NCBI GenBank assembly: GCA_028554755.1
Contig: JAPTOF010000017.1
Location: 682,001-746,000 of the forward strand
DNA length: 64,000 bases
Reading direction: 5' to 3'
From: Cordia subcordata
Taxonomy: Eukaryota > Streptophyta > Magnoliopsida > Boraginales > Cordiaceae
Of this stretch, positions 20,895-31,100 are shown piece by piece. The notes beneath the pieces were generated by a model, which saw nothing but the letters and a program-made list of their open reading frames with translations, did no database searches and had not been told where the DNA came from. A program made the position numbers and the translations under genes. Numbering within the stretch: position 1 is the first letter of the stretch; each line of letters starts with the position of its first letter.

Positions 20895-22832
20895 ATGCTT
20901 CTTGGTGGTCACTTATATCCTCTTCCCCACCCACCCGAACGTGTCCCTTATACATGTCGCTTGTGTGGAAGTTTCATGCATCCTACAGTTTTCTGTCCCC
21001 ACGAGAATTCCCCACCTAGGGTTAGTGCTACTAATGACCCCTATAGTCATGCAACATCTCATGCATCTTCATTTAGTAATCATGACTATAGGGATGCATA
21101 TTCCAATTATTGCAGTCATTGTGGAAGCCGTGCTCACTTTCCTAGTGCTTGTCCCACCTTCCACTCTCATTCCCGATTACATGCAATGCCCTATGCCCCT
21201 AGCAATCATATGCCCATGCATGCATCTACATCTAGCTATCATGATTCTAGGGAGCAACATCATGCATTTTCACAATGGGGTCAAGATGACTCTTTATTCC
21301 ATTCACCTTCTAGTTTCGATTGTCCACCTTCAACACCTTCTTTTTCCACCCATTCCTCTCCCAAGTTTTTTGATGGTTATGTGCAAAATAATTTTCAAAA
21401 TGACTACCTTTTTTACTCGGTTGAGCCCTCTTCTTTTAGGTTTTCTTCTCAAGAGGAAACACTTGACTATCTCTTATCCCTCATCCAATCTAACCAAGAA
21501 CAACTTGAGATTTTGAAGCGAGACACCAAATCTTTTGGTGTGTCCTTGGAGAGAGTGGTTGAGAGTGTGCAACTCATGAGTGAGAATGTTGAGATTCCTT
21601 TAGAACGAGTTGAAGAGATAGGAGAGAGACCTAGAGATGAGAGAAATAGTGGTGAAAAAGATGATGTTTTGGAGAGAAGATTAGAAAAAGGGGTTGATGG
21701 AGAGATCACATCTTGTAGTGAGGATGAGGATGAGTTTAATGATAATTTGGTTCTTGATGACTCTTATGAATATGTTTTAGAGGAAACAGTACTCTATCCT
21801 CTTGCACTTTCGTTGCCACCCAATGAGTCACGTGAACCTAACCTTCCCTCTCTTCCTACATTACCCACACACATGGAGGCTGAGTCTTATGTCGATAGTA
21901 CTCAATTTCATTCTGAGTTGGCATTTAGGGAGTTTAGTGCGCATTCTCCCCTTGACCATTCATGCATACATGATGAGGAATCCGTTGAGTCCCCATTGCC
22001 CCCTCCATTAGTGTCTACCCCGTATGAAGAGCATGATGGTGAGATGACACCCACTAGTGATGAATGTGTTGTCGAATTTAAAGAGACTTTAGCTAGTGAA
22101 AGTTTAAAGTCATCCACTAGGGAAAACAAGACATCAATTTCGGAGATTTTAGATGATAAGTTTCTTGGAGTTAAGAATCATGATGTTGAAGAGAATAGCA
22201 ACTTTAAGAAGACGCATAAGAAAGGAATTGATGTGCTTGAAAGAATGATCTATGGGTCTCTTTGGATGTTTGATGATTCATTGATGGAAATAGAGCCCAT
22301 TAAGATCGAATCCACCCTTCGCGAGGAGTTAGAATGACCTAGGCTTGATCATGTTATATCTTGTGGAGAAGAAGAGTATAGTACATCCACCTCCTATATC
22401 GTTGCTCCTTTTTCTCCAATTGTCGTTCCAACCCCCATTTCACATTCCATTGAGTCTTCCTTTTTGGAGCTCACGTTTGTGCCTTCATACATGGAACATT
22501 TTCATCTAGGGTTAGAAAGCACGTTTCCCATGTTGCATGCATTAGACCTATCTTTGACCTATGGGGAAAGTGTGTTCCTAGCCCTTGATTATGAGAAGAA
22601 GGCATTGGGATGACTAATTAAAGAGCAAGCGGGACATGATTCTTCACGTTTGAGCATGATTCATTCCACACTTGCGCATTCATTTGATATTTTAGGGTGG
22701 GATCTTGAAAAGGGGTGCATCATGCATTCATTGCCCCAACCTTTAGTGCATAACCCTTTTCCCTCTACATTCTGTGCTTTGATGATTATCCGACAATTTG
22801 TGCCATGCAACTTTAAACATATTTTACTCTAA
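20895..22832 (+). pseudogene. Zinc-knuckle ORF of unknown function, two in-frame TGA stops
   Basis: The first 480 codons (20895-22337) are open. The same frame continues past TGA at 22335-22337 and TGA at 22610-22612 to TAA at 22830-22832, about 645 codons in all. Residues 21-34 (CRLCGSFMHPTVFC) and 73-86 (CSHCGSRAHFPSAC) are both perfect CX2CX4HX4C knuckles. They are followed by a Ser/His/Pro-rich stretch, a likely coiled coil (about 190-250) and a strongly acidic segment (about 255-290). An ATG at 20882 in another frame may be the older start, with a one-base shift near 20930. I do not recognise a capsid, protease or polymerase fold. Gag-like RNA packaging is possible, but N-terminal knuckles are the reverse of the usual gag order. 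The overlapping frames at 20902, 21467, 21802 and 21908 are shadows. Confidence 0.75.
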
Positions 22833-22834
22833 CA

Positions 22835-22888
22835 TTGGCGCCCGGCTGGAGGCGTTAAATCCAGCGCTACTAGGAGGCACCCTAGGCT
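22835..22888 (+). other. Conserved post-pol box
   Basis: Immediately after the ORF lies GGCGCCCGGCTGGAGGCG, then TTAAATCCAGCGCTACTAGG and AGGCACCCTAG. The same box follows pol in the Athila-type copies at 36906-36953 and 61851-61898 (both minus), and a trace is at 31888-31911. CTAGG and CCTAG can pair as a small hairpin. Confidence 0.75.
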
Positions 22889-24274
22889 TGTTCATATTTT
22901 TCTTGTTTTTCTTGTATTTATTTGCTTTTATACATAATAGATTAGATTGCTTTTGTTTATCTTACCTTTTTTATATTTTAGGATTTCTTGTGTTTATTTT
23001 CATTCTTAGTAGGTTAGATTTTTACTGCGTTACTTGTTCTTGCTCCTTTCCTTCATTTGTGCATCAATCCCTTACCCTGCGTTTACATCCTTGTTTATCA
23101 TTTCAAATGTCAATGTGAGCTTGCATAGCATATCTTCTAATTTCTTCTTTGTTTTTTTGAGCATTAGTGCTTTCCACAAAAGATAGAGGCTAGTAGATCA
23201 TTGGATTGTCTTTGGCATTTGCGGACTACATGGAAACAAGGTTGTATCTATCCATCTTTTACTTGTCCTTATCTATCTCTCTTCTCATTCCCCATATGTG
23301 TTTCATGTTGATTGCTTGTCGTGTGGCTTTGTGATTTTTGCTTGAGGACAAGCAAAGTTTAGGTTTGGGGGTGTGGTTGTTCATTTATTGTTTATATCAT
23401 ATTTGGGATAGATTTGCTTGCCATATCTTATTTTTTGCTTAAAATTTGTTCAAATTTTTCATTTTTTTTGCATATTTTGAGTTAGTTTATCTCCACGTTG
23501 GTTGTAGAGTTGGCTTTTGTTATTGACTTATTTGATTGGAGAAGATAAGGGTGTATTGTGGGGAGTAAATGGAGTGTAGGGTATAACCTAGACTTTGAAG
23601 AGAATCCTTTTGAAAACTGTGGGGAGTGAGTATTTCTAATAATGCACCTTGTAGTTTCCCAACAACTTGGTTGGAAAAAGTGTTTTTAAAGGGTTGTTGA
23701 TATGAGTGCCCATTCCTTGATTGGTTCTTTTAGTTTGCCTTAGCCTCGTCTTTTTCCTTTCTTTTTGTTCTATTTATGTATTGAAAAAAAAAAACAAAAA
23801 CGAAAAAAAAATGAGAAAAAGAGAAAAGCCAAAAGGCAACAAAAAGATTGAAAAGTGAAGTATGTTGAATAAGTGTCAAGTGACATAATGTCAATTTGAC
23901 ACAAGTATCTCTTTTGTTTATTTTTATGTATTGTGGATAAGGCTCTTACGTCAATGTGAGCCATTGAGATATATCTTCTCTTTCTTGTATCTTTGGGGCT
24001 AAGTACATATTGAGAGGCCATGTTAGTTGATAAAGCACAAAGTATCAACATCCCGAGTGCGTGAGTTGGAATCCTAAGTTTGTGGTGGTTCAAGCTACTT
24101 GGTGACATTCCCAAGAGGTGTGAGACCCATTGTGATCAAAGGGAGAATCCGAAAAAGACTAAGGAAGCCCTTACATGAAAAGAATGACCCCTTGTACCCC
24201 TTGGATGCGAAAAGATAGCAAGTCAATGCAATTGGCAACTCTTTGAAAAGCATGAGGATAGATTTCATTTGGGC
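22889..24274 (+). other. 3' untranslated region of the non-autonomous element
   Basis: No coding sequence. In order: a T-rich start, a first TGCTTGAGGACAAGCA stem-loop at 23339-23354 followed by a G-rich tract, then an A-rich tract (about 23782-23830). After that come blocks shared with the 3' UTRs of the Athila-type copies (for example the CACAAGTATC/ATTGTGGATAAGGC neighbourhood). The frames 22798-23118, 23770-24114 and 24095-24340 fall here and have no protein-like features. Confidence 0.7.
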
Positions 24275-24311
24275 TTGCTTGAGGACAAGCAAGGGGAAGG
24301 TTTGGGGGTGT
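24275..24311 (+). other. Second stem-loop and polypurine tract
   Basis: TTGCTTGAGGACAAGCAA (24275-24292) runs into GGGGAAGG and TTTGGGGGTGT, directly against the 3' LTR start TGATGTG. It is the functional-position PPT; the similar copy at 23339 is 937 bases upstream. Confidence 0.8.
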
Positions 24312-25891
24312 TGATGTGTGTCATTTGTGCATGTTTGCATCTAGTTTTTGTATGCATATTTAAGGGTGTTTAGAGAATAATTGAGTGCGCTTAGTATAAA
24401 GTTTATGCATATTTGTTAATATTTGTACATAATGTATTTAGGTGCATAAATACTAGACTAAGTGTTATATTCCATGTTTCAGGAGTGTTTTGGAAGGGTT
24501 CAAGCTTATGCGAGGAAGAAATGAGCTAACGGATGAAAACCGGAAGAAAAGAAATAAAGAAGAGATCATTCTGATCCAGCCGGTCGACCGGGCGCTCCAA
24601 AGAATAAAAGATTTGATGCCGGTCGAGTTCTTCAAGAAGCCGGTCGACCGGCCAGTCCAGAGAGCATCATGATTGAAGTCGGTTGAGCAAGAAAGAGGAG
24701 CCAGTCGACTGGCTGTGCGCTGAAGAAATCCATAAAAAGCTCGTTTCAGCTCATTTTCAAGGGAGGAATTTTTATTTCTTAAATCCTAATAAACCCTAAC
24801 CCTTTGCCCACTTCACAAAACACTCTAAATCACCATCTAAACCCCACACCAAGCTAGGATTGAAGCATTAAACAAAAATTTGAAGGATTTGTACGGATTT
24901 GGAAGCAAGAATTTAGGGAAGTTCTTCTTGTTCTTTCTCTATTTCTTGTAAATATGTTGCTAGATAAGGCTAGATTTAGGGTTGATTGTTGTTGTATATT
25001 AGATTAGGGCTTTGAATAATGGATTTGTGTAGATCTTTGTTTCTTAATACATGTTTATTTACATAAATTTATAGCATGATTCAATATGTCTATGTATTGG
25101 AAATCAAACATGTCTATGTGTTTGTTAAAATGCCTAAGTGAATATGCATGTGTTATTTATGCTTCAAATGCTCTTATCTACTTATATGGGTGATGTGATT
25201 GCGCTTAATCTCGTGGCTTTGCTTAGTAGAGTAGGCTTTAGCTTTAAATCCAGCTAATAGGTTACATGCTATGCTTAGTCGAGTTTAGGTGCTAGTCCTT
25301 GGCTTTAAATCCAGCCAAGTGGATAAGTTAACCTAGGCTAGAGTATCCCTCACTCACATTAGTGTTGGTTAATCGAGCTTTAATATCACGTAATGTTTAG
25401 GTGCTAGTCCTTGGCTTTAAATCCAGCCAAGAGGATAAGTTCTAAGCACGGATTGCGTAGGCTAGGAGGGATTGGCCTTTAGCTTTAAATCCAGCTAACG
25501 GGTTGAACCACTAGTATTGGTTAAGAGAGCCCCTGATCAACACAACGGCAATAGAAGTCCCGAGCCTTAGATAGACCTCATCCGTTATCATAGCCCAAGT
25601 CTAGCTACAATGCAATCACCCTAGGCCCCCTTCTTCTTTATTAGTGTTTCCTTTCTTAGTTTGGCTCCTTTAAGTTCCTCCATAGATTAGTTTTTATTTT
25701 CCTTTTTCCGAGCTCCCTTCCATCCTAAAGTAAGTACACACACGCACGTAGCTAGTTTAAGGCACTCGAGCACATAGAGACTAAACTAAGGTAGCCTCCC
25801 TGTGGATTCGACCCCGCACTTGCACACACTGTAGTACTCACGTCCCGTGCGCTTGCGGGCTATTAAGGCTTGTGCTCAAATAGCGGTATCA
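24312..25891 (+). repeat. 3' LTR of the non-autonomous element
   Basis: Nearly the same sequence as 19073-20678. It is about 26 bases shorter, mainly through loss within the palindrome cluster, partly offset by a small insertion near 25395. It ends GCGGTATCA. Confidence 0.92.
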
Positions 25892-25896
25892 CTTCC
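25892..25896. repeat. Target-site duplication (right) of the nested element
   Basis: CTTCC follows the LTR end TATCA; compare CCTCC at 19068-19072. Confidence 0.65.
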
Positions 25897-26511
25897 CACT
25901 GCAGCAACCCATACTTTTGCTCCATTATCCATCCTCAGAGCATATTCCCCTTTAGCTAGTTCCTTCATTCCTTGAAACCAATGCAAAGAACTACAAATAC
26001 GGTTGGTGGCTCTAGAGTCTACAATCCAAGAATCAGTAGAATCAACCACTAAACAGGTTTCAATGTAAAACAAAAGAGGTTTACCTATCTGACCTCGTGT
26101 CAGGTAGTTCGGGCAATCCCTTTTCCAGTGCCTTTTCTGGCCACATTTAAAGCATTTGCCCTTGGGCTTTTCACCTGTTAATTGTTTGGGATGTTCGCCA
26201 TTTTTCTTCTTTTTCCTTTGACCACATTTTTGCTTCCCCTTTCCTTTGAACTTTTTCCCTTTCGGGTTAAGTCGAGAAGTGGATGCTTGAACTATGTTTA
26301 CGTGGCCCTTATTTTTCATTATGGCTTCCGTAGCTAGGAGCTCTTTCGTTAATTTTGTCATATCCATGTTCATCTTGCCCATATTATAATTAAGCTTGAA
26401 CTGGGTGTAAGATGGTGATAGAGTCTCCAAAATCATGTCTACCTTTGATTGTTCATATATGTTTGCCCTTAGGATCTCAGCAGTATTGAAGTAATCCATC
26501 ATTTTGAGCAT
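25897..26511 (-). pseudogene. Copia gag C-terminus and protease
   Basis: Frame 26511-25876 covers, in order, the end of the gag capsid-like region, a Lys-rich stretch, the zinc knuckle CFKCGQKRHWKRDC, and the protease start SWIVDSRATNRIC. In the protease the usual DSGA active-site box reads DSRA, so the glycine is lost. The last residues after VAAVG are read from the nested LTR and do not belong to the protein. Continuation is at 19066 downward. Confidence 0.85.
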
Positions 26512-26904
26512 ATGTCCCTGACAGATGTTTCTTCTACCATCTTTTAATTCATAATTTCTCTAAGAGCACCTTGCCTTGTGGGCTTATTCTTATCGGCAAA
26601 CATACAAGATAGTGAGGTCATGATTTCTTTTGTAGTTTCCTTATGATGATGCTTGCTCTACAAAATATCTAACATAGAAGCCATCATAGCACTTGACCAT
26701 ACTATTGGCCTTCTGCCATTTTGCCTCAGCATCTTTTTGGGCTTCAGAAAAGTTTGCCCTCAAAATAGGACAAGGAGTTGTTAGGACATACTTGTACTCT
26801 TTTGCAGTGAGTACTATGTCCAAGTTTCATTCCCCGTCCACAAAATTCGGTCCTGTGAACTTGTGCTCTTTGAGAATTATGGCTAGTGGACTAAACAAAG
26901 ACAT
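26512..26904 (-). pseudogene. Copia gag N-terminus, broken
   Basis: A start codon at 26904 (minus) opens MSLFSPLAIILKEHKFTGPN, the usual opening of copia gag. An in-frame stop follows within about 30 codons. The frame then continues as 26823-26641 (LDIVLTAKEYKYVL), and a shift near 26640 separates it from the next part of gag. The plus-strand frame 26693-26968 is its shadow. Confidence 0.75.
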
Positions 26905-28785
26905 TTTTCTAGATATACAACAATATAATCATAATTATTTTATGAGTATGGATTTGATGCATGTATAATATGTATGTTATCTTTGGAAATAAAACATACA
27001 AGTACTTTTACATCATTTTCCTTTGAGTAGATTAACCCTTAAACTACTCGATGTAACAGTGTCCCAATGTCTTCATAAGAACTCCACCGATGGGATGGGC
27101 GAATTTATGAATGTTAAGTTAAGCGCCACCGCTTATTTGAATTGACAATTATCTGGATATGATCCAATTGAACAATTCAATCACTGTTTTGTTTGGTTTC
27201 TTAAATCCGATAGCAAACTCTATTGATGGGATAGCCGAACCTACCATTTAAGTTGAGTGTATACCCATTCCTTATGTTCATTCGCCATAACATTCTTGAT
27301 TTAAGGCCTCCGATAGGGTAGTGATTTTAATCAATGTTGTTTGAGGCGATCTTTAGTAAAGAATTCCACCGATAGGATGGCCAAACTCACTAACACCCTT
27401 ATGAATAAACATTTTAAATTGACCTTGCTAAATCTTGATAAAGTGTCATTCTTCGATGGGGATCATTTGCGTGAATCAGATATGGAAAGCCGTGGGGTAT
27501 TTCCAGTCCCCTCTCCCACTCAATATTTTAACATAAGAGTTTTCTCTATTTTTGGTATTCTTACTTTTTGTTTTAGATCTAAACATTCTTTGAATTTGCG
27601 AAACACTCTGGTTTTTGCGGATCTCCTTTGTGTTACTAAAACATTACAATACCATAATAGATTATTTTCCTAAATCTGGGTGTATGGACCCTTAGGTTGT
27701 CATATTGTAAATCTCAAGTTAAGTTTTTCATTTTTGTCATGAGATTGCATGGCATCTTTAGATATAACTACTTACAATTATCTTGTGTAAACCAATCTCA
27801 TTTAAATGAACTTAACTATCTCTCAGAAATTAACACATAGGATTAGCCAATTTTAAAAACCTAGTGAGTGGACATATTTCTAGGCGATAATCATGTTTAT
27901 GCTTATGCAAATATGTTAAAACATATATCGATACATTATTAACATCCACCAAAATATGTTAAAATCCCTCTTTGATAGCTCCCTACAATCGTCAATCCAA
28001 AAACACAAAACAACAATCTTTGTTGCAATTTCTGCCAGAGCCAGTCGACCAGCAAGCTTGACCGGCTGAGACATATTTGCTTCTGTACGCTATTTTTCCT
28101 TGCTTCTCTCCTTTGGTCATTAAATATTACAATAATAATATATTTTTCTATTGCTAATACAAGCTTACAATCATAAAAGAAACATTATAAGGATATCAAA
28201 ACATCCTATGCTTCTTTTAAATTAAGCTACAAGCAATAACCACAAAGATCTATACATGAAGTACACGAAACTCTATCATGCATAGACATAAACCATCAAG
28301 GGGATTTTATATCACCTGCACATACAAGCATAAAACGACAAGTATAAGCAACACAATATTTCCTAATCTTGCCACTCATAAGATGACTAACAAATTTATG
28401 CCTTTCGAGACTTCCCCTTTGTAAATATTCTCTGGTAAGAAAGCAGAACCTCACCTCTTTATGTTGCTCAAACAGAAACCTACTTTAGATCCACTTGAAC
28501 ACATAGATCTACTAGACTACAAAGAAATAAGTTGGTAGCAACAGAACTCTTTTTAAACCACTAGAGACAGTCACCTATAATAATCAGTCTACTTACGCTA
28601 CATTGTAGAGAGACCTTCGACTCCATGTGTTCGCTGAACAGTTCCAATGTAGCAAGACAAGTGAATGAAGGTGCTGTAAGCAATAGTAAACACTTGTTCC
28701 CATGTAGACAAACCCCTCTGACAGAAAGATTCCCTCACTATTAGACCGACAATATTCTTGCATAGTCCAAGCATGTTGTGTGTGA
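26905..28785 (-). other. Long leader of the copia element
   Basis: About 1.9 kb between primer site and gag with no supported gene. Between 27080 and 27385 it holds four spaced variants of a CCGATGGGATGGCCGAA-like string. At 28035-28070 it holds palindrome pieces of the GGTCGACC kind (CAGTCGACCAG, GACCGGCTGAG). The frames 27341-27673 and 28598-28804 have no known domain. Confidence 0.6.
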
Positions 28786-28803
28786 GCCTAAGCTCTGATA
28801 CCA
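28786..28803 (-). other. Primer-binding site of the copia element
   Basis: The minus strand reads TGGTATCAGAGCTTAGGC, the standard initiator Met-tRNA site, two bases after the LTR end CCTACA plus AT. Confidence 0.9.
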
Positions 28804-28805
28804 AT

Positions 28806-30686
28806 TGTAGGATCGATAATATTGCATATGGTCTGTCCTAGTCCATATTTTCAAAAAATTCTACCAAGAAAACATGCTAGGAAAATAAAATAACCGCATG
28901 ACACACACAAGAACATGCTTAAGCACATATAGAACATAACTAGTATTTGCAAAATATATAAAGGTAACCTCTTGAAGCGTGGGGCCTTTGATAAAGCTAA
29001 AACCATCACGAGCTTTGTTCTCGCTTACGAACAAGGCCACAAAAAAATTTTACTATAAGGGTGTCGTAATATGCAACTCCCTAGTCTTCTTCCTTATGGT
29101 TAAAGAGACTTATCTTAAGAGAATAGCCTCTTGTGTAGAAAGAAACAAAGTAATATGCTCTTGAAAATCTAGAGCAAGAAACCATAAAATAAGTGTGTAC
29201 TATGTGTTGTAGTATTTTCTTGCCAAAATGGAAGAGATCAACTACAAAATTCTTTTGATGCTAGAAATGGTTTAAGGTTTTGCCTATTTATAGAAAAAGT
29301 TTGGCACCTAAACCTTGTAAACTTTCCATGTGGGAAACTCTTTCCTAGTAGTTAATGTTTGCCACATGTCATGGAAGTTACTTGTATAATTTGAATTTTC
29401 TTGTAGTAACTTTCTAGCACATGTCTTGGAAGATTGGGCCAAGCCCACAATCCAAGCCCAACACATAGTCCATAATCCATGTAGAGGCCCAAGCCCAATA
29501 GGAAACCATCCAAGCCCAATTAGGCTATCTTGGACTCTAAAGAAAGCCTAAATCCAATTCCAAGCTTTCGCCCAATAAGGCTACTGCACAATATGAAATT
29601 TTCTCTTTCAAGATTACTCTCTCAAAGTCATTTCAACTAGGGAAGGGACCAAAAAGACACAATTAACCTTCGCTTCCAAAAATAATAAAAAAATGTCCTT
29701 GCCCAATCTAGGCGACATAATAATATTTATTTTTAACTCCGATCTATTCCATCATAAGATCAAAGTTGCACTTCAAGAATAATTGCCATTACCCAAAAGT
29801 TTATCACAAAAGAATGTGAACTTTGTCTTTGACCTACTAAATAACCGATCTTAATGGCCCTCTATGTATACCCACAACTATGGCTAGTCCTTTGGCCTGT
29901 GTACTATCACCTCCTTAGCTGCATCTTTTCTTTAGGGTCTCTTGTTCTATTGCCAACCATCCTTGGTCATGGTATCTCTTGATCTCGGGGCAACCCTCAA
30001 GCCATACGACTAATACACCCATAAAGGTAGTATCACTTGATCTAGATTCGGATGATAAATTTGGACAATCCCAAAAGAGGTACATAGATACCATATTGCA
30101 TATGCATGTCCTAATTAATTAGAACTTGGCACTCAACACACGAGGCTGTTGATCTTAATAAAGTAAGATCTCACCAAAGTGAATTAAAGTACCAAACCCT
30201 AACTTCATTAGTTCATCCACATATGCTCAAGATTAAGAGCAATGATCATTTTGTACCAGTGAGTATCTTATTTTCTTTCTTTGATAGTACGTATCTAGAA
30301 AACATACTCACAATGGTCCGGTCTAATACATGACACACGTATTATCGAACCAAATTCGAAAAGTCCTTCAATGACCTAGGTAGATCACCCTTAACGAGGA
30401 GACTTGCTCAATATAACCTTATCCCTATAGAGTGCCCAACACTAGCATTCGGTTATAGACTCAATTTATGACATGACTAATTCTAGACTTGGACCTTCTG
30501 TGCGTCCAGCCTCATTGTGCACCCAAGTCATTAGTTCAAGTCAAGGGACCGTTATACATACATGAATAAAACATACTAGATATAATACATAAGAAACTCA
30601 TAATGCCATTTAAAAAAATGATTATACATTGTTTAACATCTAAAATGTCATATAAACAGATGCTTTAGGGCATACTAATTATAGCA
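28806..30686 (-). repeat. 5' LTR of the copia element
   Basis: The counterpart of 14203-16066, with substitutions throughout and small indels. A TATA box CTATAAATAGGC lies near 29282-29293 (minus). Its outermost bases have changed (GCTATAATTAGTATGCCC on the minus strand). The frame 28979-29164 is not a gene. Confidence 0.88.
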
Positions 30687-31100
30687 CCTATATCATGTTC
30701 CTTCCTTTCTTAGCAATTTATAGAATTCCCCTGCATATAATGAGATTCCCTCACCGCCCTCCTAGGTTTGCTGGGCGTCTTCTAGGGGGCTAGGCCCTAT
30801 AGGGCCATGATGTTTTATAAGATCTCGACAGGTTAGTTTTACTAATACTTTTTCTTGTGTGAGTTCCAAAAGTGGTTGTCAGCTTGGTTACGTTACCCTA
30901 TCACACCTGCCAGAGGGTCTGAACCTTCGTGTGGCAGGCCTGCTTACCCCTAGATGCTTGATGGTTTTGTCTATCCATATAAGGTCTAAGAGGCTGTGAG
31001 CGTGGCCCTTTTTTATGGGGAAATAAGACCCTCTCCCCATGCTTCACACATGAGTTCGTGATTTGTGGCGTGATTTGGTTTATTCCAAATCCCCTTAATT
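30687..31100 (-). mobile_element. Tat-like LTR, right piece
   Basis: This GC-richer stretch continues the LTR cut at 14202. It has the texture of Tat/Retand LTRs (the CACCGCCCTCCTAGG and TCTAGGGGGCTAGG neighbourhood). The outer boundary is not visible because the partner LTR is absent; 31100 is approximate. Confidence 0.4.

Larger units (their letters stand above)
19073..25891 (+). mobile_element. Non-autonomous Athila-like LTR retrotransposon with a zinc-knuckle ORF
   Basis: Two closely similar LTRs (19073-20678 and 24312-25891) begin TGATG and end TATCA. They bound a 3.6-kb interior with an Asp-tRNA-type primer site, an AT-homopolymer leader, one long ORF (20895-22832, two stops), a 3' UTR shared with the Athila-type elements, and a PPT. 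No RT, RNase H, integrase or protease is recognisable. It sits inside the copia gag-pol frame, so it is younger than the copia. The few LTR differences, mostly indels in the palindrome cluster, also suggest relative youth. It presumably moved using enzymes of elements such as 33689-44844. Confidence 0.88.
14203..30686 (-). mobile_element. Ty1/copia element with long LTRs, split by a nested element
   Basis: The two LTRs (14203-16066 and 28806-30686, about 1.87 kb each) are direct repeats with many substitutions. Minus-strand order is 5' LTR, Met-tRNA primer site, long leader, gag with zinc knuckle, protease, integrase, RT, RNase H, PPT and 3' LTR, the copia order. Flanking 5-mers CCAAT (14198-14202) and CCTAT (30687-30691) look like a target-site duplication with one change. 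Removing 19073-25896 gives an element of about 9.7 kb. The coding region has several stops and a 100-bp duplication, so it is not active. Clade not assigned. Confidence 0.88.

Noticed and set aside
20902..21516. 204-codon frame overlapping the zinc-knuckle ORF
   Set aside because: An alternative frame, Ile/Leu/His-rich with no motif; the overlapping frame has two perfect zinc knuckles and extends further.
22798..23118. 106-codon hydrophobic frame as a membrane (env-like) protein
   Set aside because: It lies in the T-rich 3' UTR after the natural stop; hydrophobic residues come from T-rich codons, and relatives show no matching open frame.
23770..23830. A-rich tract as a poly(A) tail of a retrogene or LINE
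   Set aside because: It recurs at the same place in the 3' UTR of three Athila-like elements, so it is an internal element feature.
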